This document shows, piece after piece, positions 1 to 5,569 of a stretch of DNA of 5,569 nt. The stretch comes from an uncultured Chlamydiae bacterium (GTDB lineage: Bacteria > Chlamydiota > Chlamydiia > Chlamydiales > SM23-39): NCBI GenBank assembly GCA_903864395.1, contig CAIPFQ010000036.1, positions 1 to 5,569 of the forward strand, read 5' to 3'. The notes below the pieces were generated by a model. The model did not search any database. It worked only from the letters and a program-made list of their open reading frames with translations, and was not told the DNA's origin. Position 1 is the first letter of the stretch. Every line of letters begins with the position of its first letter. The position numbers were made by a program, and so were the translations under genes.

Positions 1-1625
1 ATCTCGCCTATGTGGACAAAACTCTTCTCATTCAGGAAATTGTAGAAAAGGGAACAGAGGTCGCTCTCATTCCACGCCCCCGTCGCTTCGGAAAAACATT
101 AAACCTTTCCATGCTGCGCTATTTTTTTGAGAAAAGTGGGGAAGATACAAGCTATCTGTTCAAAGATCTAAATATTTGGAAACATGAGAAGTACAGGGCT
201 ATGCAAGGACAGTTCCCTGTTGTTTTCATCTCTCTCAAAGATATAAAACATTCTTCTTTGGAAAAGACCCTTGGAGCGTTCCGCAAGCTGATTGCGAAGG
301 AATACGAGCACCATAGCTATCTTACAGAGCTTTTAACAGACCGGGAAAAAATATTATTCCATAGAGTTCTTTCTGAAGAAAAAGACCCACTTATCCTTGA
401 AGAGAGTCTTTTTATTCTTTCAGAATGGTTGCATCGCTACTATAAGAAGCGAGTCATCCTTCTAGTTGATGAATATGATGCCCCAGCTCATGCTGCCTAT
501 CTTTGGAAATACTACGACCAGATCATTGAAATTATCCGAAATTGGATGTCCAAGAGCTTTAAAGACAACATCCATCTTGAACGAGGTGTGCTGACTGGAG
601 TTTTGCGGATTGCAAAAGAAAGTATTTTTTCAGGAGCTAATAATATCAGTACTTTTTCAATCCTTAATGAACCGTTTAGGGATCAATTCGGCCTCCTTGA
701 GGCAGAGGTAAAAATCCTTCTCGATCAATATGATCTGGGCTCCAAAATCGTTGAAATAGGCCAGTGGTACGATGGCTACCAGATTGGCTCTTGCAGTGGG
801 ATTTATAACCCTTGGTCTGTTTTAAAGTGCATTGCTGAAGCTGGGGTGTTGTTTCCCTACTGGGTGAATACGAGCGACAACGCTCTTATGAAACATCTGA
901 TAGCCCAGGGGACGGACGATTTAAAAGTCGATATTGAAGAGCTTCTTAAAGGGGGGGTTGTTGAAAAAACAATCGAAGAGGGAATCGTATTTCCTGACTT
1001 AGAGAAAAGCCCTAACGCCATCTGGTCCGTTCTCCTCTATAGTGGCTATGTAACGATCGATAGAACCCCTTCTCAAGGATCTCGCTGTCATCTGCGAATC
1101 CCCAATATCGAGGTAGGCGATCTCTACAAGGCGATGATTTTGGATTGGTTCAAAACGAGCCTTCATGAATATAAATACAATATGCTTCTTAAGAGCTTAA
1201 CGCAGGGTGATGTTGACACATTTTCTCAACTTTTTAAAGAATTTATGATGTCGTCTGTCAGCGTTTTTGATGTCCCTGCAGAAGATTCTGAAAAGATCTA
1301 TCATGCCTTTGTTTTAGGGATGTTGGTTGGGCTTAAAGACCAATATGAAGTGAAGTCGAATCGAGAGAGCGGCCTTGGGAGATACGATGTCATGCTGATT
1401 CCTAAAAACCCCCATGAGTTAGGGGTGATTATGGAATTTAAAAAGATAGGTAGATTCGAAGACATCGATCTTGAAACTGCTGTGTTGTCCGCTCTTCAAC
1501 AAATTGAAGAGAGACGATATGCTCAAGAACTTTTTGATCGTGGCATACATCGTATTTTATATCTTGGTTTCGCCTTCAAGGGGAAGCAGGTTTTAATCCG
1601 TTCAGCGATTCCCAAAGGTCTCTGA
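1..1625 (+). CDS. AAA-ATPase-like / PD-(D/E)XK nuclease family protein, 5' end missing
   Basis: The protein belongs to the family that joins an AAA-ATPase-like domain to a C-terminal PD-(D/E)XK nuclease domain (the former DUF1703 group). Its cellular role is not established. The frame is open to the left edge. The GTG at 12 is the Val of the conserved Y-V-D-K-T motif, so the true start lies upstream. Counting that Val as residue 1, I see a family-type Walker A (PRPRRFGKT, 21-29, lacking the usual first Gly), Walker B (VILLVDEYD, 148-156), the FSGANN region (206-211), the WYDGY block (252-256), YNPWSV (265-270), and a nuclease core of D459 in GRYDV, E475 and K477 in MEFKK, and Q497. All core residues are intact and there is no frameshift. 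The family often occurs in many copies in Bacteroidetes and amoeba-associated bacteria, and a mobile or defence role has been suspected. It is convergent with the metal-transport operon and richer in A+T than it. Confidence 0.9.
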   Translation, partial: LAYVDKTLLIQEIVEKGTEVALIPRPRRFGKTLNLSMLRYFFEKSGEDTSYLFKDLNIWKHEKYRAMQGQFPVVFISLKDIKHSSLEKTLGAFRKLIAKEYEHHSYLTELLTDREKILFHRVLSEEKDPLILEESLFILSEWLHRYYKKRVILLVDEYDAPAHAAYLWKYYDQIIEIIRNWMSKSFKDNIHLERGVLTGVLRIAKESIFSGANNISTFSILNEPFRDQFGLLEAEVKILLDQYDLGSKIVEIGQWYDGYQIGSCSGIYNPWSVLKCIAEAGVLFPYWVNTSDNALMKHLIAQGTDDLKVDIEELLKGGVVEKTIEEGIVFPDLEKSPNAIWSVLLYSGYVTIDRTPSQGSRCHLRIPNIEVGDLYKAMILDWFKTSLHEYKYNMLLKSLTQGDVDTFSQLFKEFMMSSVSVFDVPAEDSEKIYHAFVLGMLVGLKDQYEVKSNRESGLGRYDVMLIPKNPHELGVIMEFKKIGRFEDIDLETAVLSALQQIEERRYAQELFDRGIHRILYLGFAFKGKQVLIRSAIPKGL

Positions 1626-1706
1626 GCCTAACGTCGGTGCTATTTCACGAGAAGCTCTTGCTGCAAGCGCAAAATAAAAGAAACAGGCATAGGAATCCAA
1701 CAGCAC

Positions 1707-1738
1707 AGCTACGGCTTCGCCCTAAGAAGCCGCAAGCT
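1707..1738. terminator. Imperfect inverted repeat at the convergent gene ends, possible weak terminator
   Basis: A 7-bp perfect stem (1712-1718 with 1726-1732, 7-nt loop) is flanked by a further AGCT/AGCT pairing (1707-1710 with 1735-1738) across a small internal loop. It covers the last codons and the stop of the minus-strand ATPase gene and lies about 80 bp beyond the plus-strand stop. No T run follows directly on either strand. The nearest T-rich stretch on the minus strand is about 25 nt downstream (1671-1686). This is therefore not a classical intrinsic terminator, and a stem of this size can arise by chance. The rest of the 83-bp spacer (1626-1708) shows no promoter or clear hairpin to me. 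Confidence 0.2.
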
Positions 1739-3670
1739 ATTGAGCCCAACGAGAACGGTGCCTCCTTCATGAAGGATCACGGCAACCCAAAGGGGGACGA
1801 GTCCTAAAAGAGCCGGCAAGGTGGCAAAGCCAATCACGCAAAGCGCAAGAGTAAGATTTTGTTTGACAATGCGCAGAGTTTGCCGTGCTTTGGAAAAAAG
1901 CCAGCTGAGGAGATGCAAATCGTCATTGAGAAGAACCACATCCGAAGCGTCAACGGCCGCCCAGCTTCCGACCTTGCCCATCGAAATGCCAACAGTGGCC
2001 CTCGCGAGCGCAGGCGCATCGTTAATGCCGTCGCCTACCATGGCAAGACCCCCTTCTTCAGACAGTTCTGTGACTTTGGCGAGCTTGTCTTCCGGTCTTA
2101 AATTCGCCTCGACAGTGTCAATGCCAAGAACAGAAGCGATCGCGTTTGCACTCGCAGAATTATCTCCTGTTAACATAATCGTTTTTAACCGATCGACTGT
2201 TTTTATTTTTTGAATCAGCTCTGCGATCCCTGGGCGAATTTGATCGGAAAATCGAAAGAGAAAAAGATCTTCGCTCACCGTCAGCAGCGCAAAAATTTCT
2301 CCGTGAAATTGCTGGAGACGCTCCTCTAGCTTCTTTTTTCTGCTTTCCGAAAGTTTTTGCGCCCCTGTTTCTGGCAAACCAATGAAAAGAGGTTTTCCTT
2401 CAAAACTCCCTACAAGACCAAAGCCCGGAATCGACTGAAAATCAGCGATATTTGCAGGCGAGGCGTGCTTCGATTCCGCAAGATGGCAAATCGCTGTCGC
2501 AATCGGATGGGTAACATGCCTCTCTAAGCCGTAAGCAATTTTTAATGCGACGTCTAAAGGCACTGAAGAATCTCCGATCGCCTCAAACCCTAAACACACC
2601 AACTTGCCTAGGGTCAACGTGCCTGTTTTGTCAAAAGCAAGGATCGAACAGCTCGAGAGAGCATCGAGCGTTGTTCCTCCCTTCAAAAGAATGCCGCGCC
2701 GAGCGCACGCGCTCATCGCACTCAAATACGCAGTCGGTGTTGCGATAATCAAAGCGCAAGGAGACGCTGCGATGAGAAAAGCCAGAGCGCGATAGAGAGA
2801 ACCCTCTTTGCCCAGGTAACTCATAGAAAAAAGAAGGGGAAGGACTAGAGCGAAAAGAAAGGTCAAAAGGATGATCGCGCTGGCGTAATGCTTCCCGAAG
2901 CGATCCAGCCATCTTTGCAATTTAGGCTTGGACTCTCCGGCGGCTAAAATAAGGCGAATAATGCGAGACAGAGTCGATTCTGTGCTAATGCGATCCACTT
3001 CAAGGGTCAATCCCGATTCGAGATTGCGCGCGCCTGCTGCCACCATATCTCCTGGCCCTTTCGACACAGGAAGGCTCTCGCCCGTGAGATGAACCAAGTT
3101 GACCGAAGAGCTTCCCTCGATAACCTTTCCGTCGAGAGGAACGATTTCTCCGTTTTTTACAAAAATCTTTTCCCCTACCACAATCTCTCTGAGTGCTTTT
3201 TCATAGAGGTTTCCATCGGGGCCTACAAGATAGGCGAATTTTGGAGAAAGCTTATTGAGATTGTGTAGAGCGCTTTTTGTTTTTTTCTCCACAGAATGCT
3301 CCATTCCATGCGAAAGTTCAAAGAGGACGAGAAGCAATCCACCCTCCATACCGCTATCAATGAGAATTGCGAGAAAGGCTGCGAGAGTCATTAAAATATC
3401 GATATTGATCTCAAGATTGCGCAGGTCCGCAAGAGCAGAGAGAAGAGCCGGCGTTCCTACCAGAAAATAAACCAAGGAAAGAAAAAAAAAAGAAAGAGGC
3501 GGGTTATAAAACGAAAACCCAAAGGAGAGTGCCAGAAAAATGGCGGCCGAAAAAGCGCTTTTAATTCCTAGATTGCGTCCAAAGGAGCGGGATTTAGGAG
3601 TTAGAAAAGGGCTAACGCTCTCTTCCATCCCTGAAGAAAAAAATTCATCGAAAAGATAGGGTGTTTTCAT
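1709..3670 (-). CDS. P1B-type heavy-metal-translocating ATPase, P1B-4 (Co/Fe-type) signature
   Basis: This is an inner-membrane pump that uses ATP to export divalent metal ions. The 653-residue protein is complete: actuator motif TGES (196-199), ion-binding SPC in membrane segment 6 (303-305), phosphorylation motif DKTGTLT (Asp347), nucleotide-domain HP (388-389) and GFGLVG (416-421), TGDN (501-504), GDGINDAP (546-553) and HEGGT in the last membrane segment (634-638). I estimate eight membrane segments, near 36-56, 60-80, 90-105, 108-122, 262-284, 294-316, 605-624 and 626-646. There is no N-terminal Cys-x-x-Cys metal-binding domain. SPC with HEGGT is the P1B-4 pattern (CoaT, CtpD, PfeT: Co2+/Fe2+). 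ZntA enzymes have CPC, so a zntA label, which I recall for a chlamydial homologue, would probably mislead on substrate. The ATG overlaps the upstream VIT stop in an ATGA with only a weak Shine-Dalgarno (AAGA), suggesting translational coupling. A T10 run falls at codons 60-63. Confidence 0.95.
   Translation of the reverse strand: MKTPYLFDEFFSSGMEESVSPFLTPKSRSFGRNLGIKSAFSAAIFLALSFGFSFYNPPLSFFFLSLVYFLVGTPALLSALADLRNLEINIDILMTLAAFLAILIDSGMEGGLLLVLFELSHGMEHSVEKKTKSALHNLNKLSPKFAYLVGPDGNLYEKALREIVVGEKIFVKNGEIVPLDGKVIEGSSSVNLVHLTGESLPVSKGPGDMVAAGARNLESGLTLEVDRISTESTLSRIIRLILAAGESKPKLQRWLDRFGKHYASAIILLTFLFALVLPLLFSMSYLGKEGSLYRALAFLIAASPCALIIATPTAYLSAMSACARRGILLKGGTTLDALSSCSILAFDKTGTLTLGKLVCLGFEAIGDSSVPLDVALKIAYGLERHVTHPIATAICHLAESKHASPANIADFQSIPGFGLVGSFEGKPLFIGLPETGAQKLSESRKKKLEERLQQFHGEIFALLTVSEDLFLFRFSDQIRPGIAELIQKIKTVDRLKTIMLTGDNSASANAIASVLGIDTVEANLRPEDKLAKVTELSEEGGLAMVGDGINDAPALARATVGISMGKVGSWAAVDASDVVLLNDDLHLLSWLFSKARQTLRIVKQNLTLALCVIGFATLPALLGLVPLWVAVILHEGGTVLVGLNSLRLLRAKP
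3667..3670 (-). promoter_or_regulatory. ATGA stop/start overlap coupling VIT and metal ATPase
   Basis: On the minus strand the TGA stop of the VIT-like gene shares bases with the ATG of the metal ATPase gene. The sequence just upstream (ATTAAGATTTC) offers only a weak Shine-Dalgarno. The ATPase is probably translated by re-initiation of ribosomes finishing the VIT gene, which would keep the two products in proportion. The overlap is seen directly; coupling is inferred. Confidence 0.75.
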
Positions 3671-4422
3671 GAAATCTTAATAAAAATCTGGGCTGCAAAA
3701 AAAGCCGCGCCTGCGGCTAGGGTGGCACTTGCGAGATTCCAAAGGATAGCGCTCATTGGATCGTTTCTTTCGAACTTTGCCACAAAGGCTGAGGCGATGA
3801 TAATCACAGCGCCTGCGGATGCGATAGAGCCCCACCAGGGTAATACGAAAAACCCGCACGCCATGACCAAAGCAGAGGCGAGAGTGCCGCAAAAAGCCCC
3901 TAAAGCTTGTTTGAGAGGGTGTTCATAGGACTCCATTTTCAGTCCTAACTCTTCTTCGAGCATGACCTGTAGAAGACGATTATCATCCGCCATCAGCACG
4001 TCGATGACCTCATCTAAAAGATGTCCAGAAAATCCTTTTGCGGCATAGAGCGTTTTCAGCTCTTCTCGTTCCTGAGGACGATGATGTTCAATTTCCCACC
4101 TCTCCTCTTCAATCAGCCGATGCAGTCTCTCTAAGCGGGAGTAACCGAGGATTGCGCTCCTGCCAACTTTCCAAAAAATCCATCCCGTAATAAAGCTCAA
4201 AGAAATCCAATGGATAGAAGATAAAGAAAAATGAAGTTCGCTAAAAAGCGTCCAAAGCACAAGGAGAATCAGAGCCGTTTCTTTAGCGCTGTCGGCGGCG
4301 GCACTGTAATGCCCTGGAAGTTCTGCTCCATGAATCTCTTCTGCTGCGATCAGTCCCTTAAGACGCGCTTCAATCACATGATCTGGCGCTTGTTTTCCTT
4401 TGAAGTGTAGCGGTGTGTCCAT
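3667..4422 (-). CDS. VIT1/CCC1 family divalent metal (Fe/Mn) transporter-like membrane protein
   Basis: The 251-residue protein has the VIT1/CCC1 layout: a polar N-terminus (1-45), two membrane segments (about 46-64 and 68-90), a charged cytoplasmic insert (about 95-165), then three membrane segments (about 170-193, 195-215, 224-249). Family members carry Fe2+ or Mn2+ across membranes, usually by proton exchange. The insert has the glutamate pattern of the VIT metal-binding domain: E107, E110, E118, E121, then Y126 and a MLEEELGL block (154-161) with M154 and E158. The first two membrane segments lack the usual Asn-Asp-Gly and Gly-Glu-Tyr signatures, so transport and substrate are inferred. 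The start is fixed: an in-frame TAA (the aminopeptidase stop) lies two codons upstream, and an AGGAG lies 14 nt before the ATG. The stop overlaps the ATPase start. Something else built on the same fold, such as a metal sensor or chaperone, is possible. Confidence 0.82.
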   Translation of the reverse strand: MDTPLHFKGKQAPDHVIEARLKGLIAAEEIHGAELPGHYSAAADSAKETALILLVLWTLFSELHFSLSSIHWISLSFITGWIFWKVGRSAILGYSRLERLHRLIEEERWEIEHHRPQEREELKTLYAAKGFSGHLLDEVIDVLMADDNRLLQVMLEEELGLKMESYEHPLKQALGAFCGTLASALVMACGFFVLPWWGSIASAGAVIIIASAFVAKFERNDPMSAILWNLASATLAAGAAFFAAQIFIKIS

Positions 4423-4428
4423 TCTTTT

Positions 4429-5569
4429 TTATTTCTCTCCTAAATTTTCGAGCGCGGCTTGTAAAAGAGAGCCAAGGAATATTTGATCTTTTACAGCCAT
4501 CGTCTCTCGCGCCGAATGCATCGCCCAGATTGCAATCCCTAAGTCCACTGTCGCTATCCCTAACTGTGCGGCCATCATCGGACCTACTGTGCTGCCAGAG
4601 GGGATGTCAGATCTGGCGGCATACTTTTGCAGAGGAATCTGATGCGCTTTGGCCAAGAGAGCGATTTTCGCTGCCGCAGCCCCACTTGTCATGTACTTTT
4701 GGTTCGCATTGAACTTAAGAACGAGCCCTTGGCCTAAGAGCGGTGTATTTTCAGAATCGCTTTTCTCTGCGAAATTTGGATGGAATCCATGCGCAACATC
4801 AATAGATAGACAAAGAGAGCGGCTTTTTATTTGGAAAAATTCTTCCCGAGATATTTGAAGAGAAAAAAAGACTCTTTCTAAAATTTCGTCCGCGAATCGA
4901 GAGTCTGCCCCAAGAGCGCTCATAGAGCCAATTTCTTCGTGATCCCAAAAAAAGGAGGCCTGTAAAGTCTCTTTTTGTGAGGCGCTATGCAGAAGGGCGA
5001 AAAGAGAGGCGTAGGCAGAGGTTAAGTTGTCGAGCCTGTACGCCGCGAGCATTTCCGAATTTTTTCCTAGGAGCGACGCCTTTTGCGCAGGAGTCACAAA
5101 GAGATCAAAATTCAGGGGTGTTTGCCCTTCGCAGTAGCTTTCTAAACAAGAGAGAAAAGAGCCCTCTTTTGCTTCGAGAGAAAAAACAGGATTTAAATGC
5201 TCTTGTTTATTAAATAAAGCCCCTTTTTCATTGATTTGTCGATCGAGATGGATGGCTAATTGCGGAATAATAACGCTCTCTTTGAGCGTTACGATTTGCG
5301 AAATAATTTTTCCATGGCTGTCAGAAAAAAGAAGACGCCCAGAAATTTGTAAATCGCGATCCATCCAAGAAGAAATAAGAGGCGCTCCGTAACTTTCTGT
5401 TCTAAGACGCAAGGTGCCGCGCGTTAATAATTCTGGATGTGGCTTAATTTTTAAACAGGGACTATCGACGTGAGAGGCGAGAAGAGTGGCTTGTCGCACT
5501 TTTTTCTTAGGGGTTCTGAATGCAGAGAGAAGAGAATCTTCTCGAATCACAAAATAGCCTCTTTCCGGC
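4429..5569 (-). CDS. apeB: M18 family aminopeptidase (aspartyl aminopeptidase type), 5' end missing
   Basis: This is a cytoplasmic dinuclear-zinc exopeptidase that removes N-terminal residues from peptides; M18 enzymes often prefer Asp or Glu. The frame stays open to the right edge and reads P-E-R-G-Y-F-V-I-R, matching the Tyr-Val-x-Arg strand inside known M18 proteins. The GTG at 5550 is therefore an internal Val, and roughly 50-60 N-terminal residues are outside the window; the full length would be near 430, typical of the family. Counting that Val as 1, all catalytic and metal-binding elements are present: H27 (HVDSP), WMDRDL (62-67), H101 (IHLDR), D174 (RLDNL), catalytic E205 and ligand E206 (DHEEIGS), D251 (DVAHGFHPN) and H345 (MHSARE). 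The symbol follows the usual name for bacterial M18 aminopeptidase 2. It is the first visible gene of the operon; its stop is 6 bp before the VIT start and in the same frame. The promoter is outside the window. Confidence 0.94.
   Translation of the reverse strand, partial: PERGYFVIREDSLLSAFRTPKKKVRQATLLASHVDSPCLKIKPHPELLTRGTLRLRTESYGAPLISSWMDRDLQISGRLLFSDSHGKIISQIVTLKESVIIPQLAIHLDRQINEKGALFNKQEHLNPVFSLEAKEGSFLSCLESYCEGQTPLNFDLFVTPAQKASLLGKNSEMLAAYRLDNLTSAYASLFALLHSASQKETLQASFFWDHEEIGSMSALGADSRFADEILERVFFSLQISREEFFQIKSRSLCLSIDVAHGFHPNFAEKSDSENTPLLGQGLVLKFNANQKYMTSGAAAAKIALLAKAHQIPLQKYAARSDIPSGSTVGPMMAAQLGIATVDLGIAIWAMHSARETMAVKDQIFLGSLLQAALENLGEK
4435..4441 (-). promoter_or_regulatory. Ribosome binding site of the VIT-like gene, inside the aminopeptidase gene end
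   Basis: The minus strand reads AGGAGAG here, within the last codons (Leu-Gly-Glu-Lys) of the aminopeptidase gene. The AGGAG core lies 14 nt from the VIT ATG, and GGAGAG lies 12 nt from it. This is longer than the usual 5-9 nt, but it is the only purine-rich Shine-Dalgarno candidate nearby. The in-frame TAA at 4431-4429 rules out an earlier VIT start. Confidence 0.5.

Noticed and set aside
12..14. GTG as the start of the left-hand gene
   Set aside because: The upstream bases read Leu-Ala-Tyr in the same frame, completing the family's Tyr-Val-Asp-Lys-Thr motif, so the GTG codes an internal Val and the gene continues beyond the window.
951..957. Run of seven G in the left-hand gene as a phase-variation tract
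   Set aside because: Seven G encoding Gly-Gly-Val is short for a contingency locus and the frame is intact on both sides. It could also be a sequencing-error site, but nothing suggests a frameshift.
1626..1708. Small gene or RNA in the convergent spacer
   Set aside because: The spacer is only 83 bp, with no promoter-like motif, no ribosome binding site plus frame, and only very short self-complementary stretches.
1821..2213. 130-codon plus-strand reading frame
   Set aside because: It lies wholly antisense to the catalytic region of the metal ATPase, and its product is a low-complexity Ser/Ala/Thr/Arg-rich chain with no recognisable domain. It is a shadow of the real gene.
4413..4712. 99-codon plus-strand reading frame across the aminopeptidase/VIT junction
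   Set aside because: It is antisense to the end of a well-supported M18 gene, has Ser/Leu-rich composition, no family resemblance and no convincing ribosome binding site.
5271..5291. Perfect 8-bp inverted repeat with a 5-nt loop, followed on the minus strand by a T-rich stretch
   Set aside because: It lies inside conserved M18 coding sequence (Thr-Leu-Lys-Glu-Ser-Val). One such stem is expected by chance in about 5.5 kb, and the T stretch is broken by A residues, so I do not call it a terminator.
5548..5550. GTG as the start of the aminopeptidase gene
   Set aside because: The frame stays open to the edge and reads Gly-Tyr-Phe-Val-Ile-Arg, matching the interior of M18 enzymes. The N-terminal part lies outside the window.

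Overview
The window holds four protein-coding genes and almost no non-coding DNA. Two of the genes run off the edges. A plus-strand gene (left edge to 1625) encodes an AAA-ATPase-like protein with a C-terminal PD-(D/E)XK nuclease domain. It converges on a minus-strand block of three tightly packed genes, in transcription order: an M18-family aminopeptidase (right edge to 4429), a VIT1/CCC1-type membrane protein (4422-3667) and a P1B-type heavy-metal ATPase (3670-1709). Only 83 bp (1626-1708) lie between the two converging units. I see no tRNA, rRNA, CRISPR array, insertion sequence or attachment site.

The likely source is an environmental chlamydia (Parachlamydia/Waddlia/Simkania-like) or a similar intracellular bacterium. 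This is an inference with moderate confidence. It rests on the adjacent pair of a short P1B ATPase without an N-terminal Cys-x-x-Cys domain and a roughly 250-residue VIT-like protein, which from memory recalls a pair next to serS in Chlamydia, and on the AAA-ATPase-like/PD-(D/E)XK family, which is expanded in host-associated bacteria. Hand counts on sampled lines put the left gene near 40% G+C and the minus-strand block nearer 47%. These are estimates only.

The minus-strand genes look like one operon. The aminopeptidase stop and the VIT start are 6 bp apart and in the same frame. The VIT stop and the ATPase start overlap in an ATGA. The ATPase carries SPC in membrane segment 6 and HEGGT in segment 8, the signature of the P1B-4 subgroup (Co2+/Fe2+ exporters such as CoaT, CtpD and PfeT), not the CPC signature of ZntA/CopA. 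With a VIT/CCC1 partner, a family that moves Fe2+/Mn2+, the simplest reading is a two-gene divalent-metal (probably iron) efflux or detoxification unit. The aminopeptidase is itself a metalloenzyme, but nothing in the sequence ties its job to the transporters.

I do not see a clearly new biological system. The items most worth a second look are the reassignment of the metal specificity of the ATPase/VIT pair, the VIT protein's conserved cytoplasmic metal-binding glutamates beside an atypical membrane pore, a ten-base T run early in the ATPase gene, and the compositionally different nuclease-ATPase gene next door.
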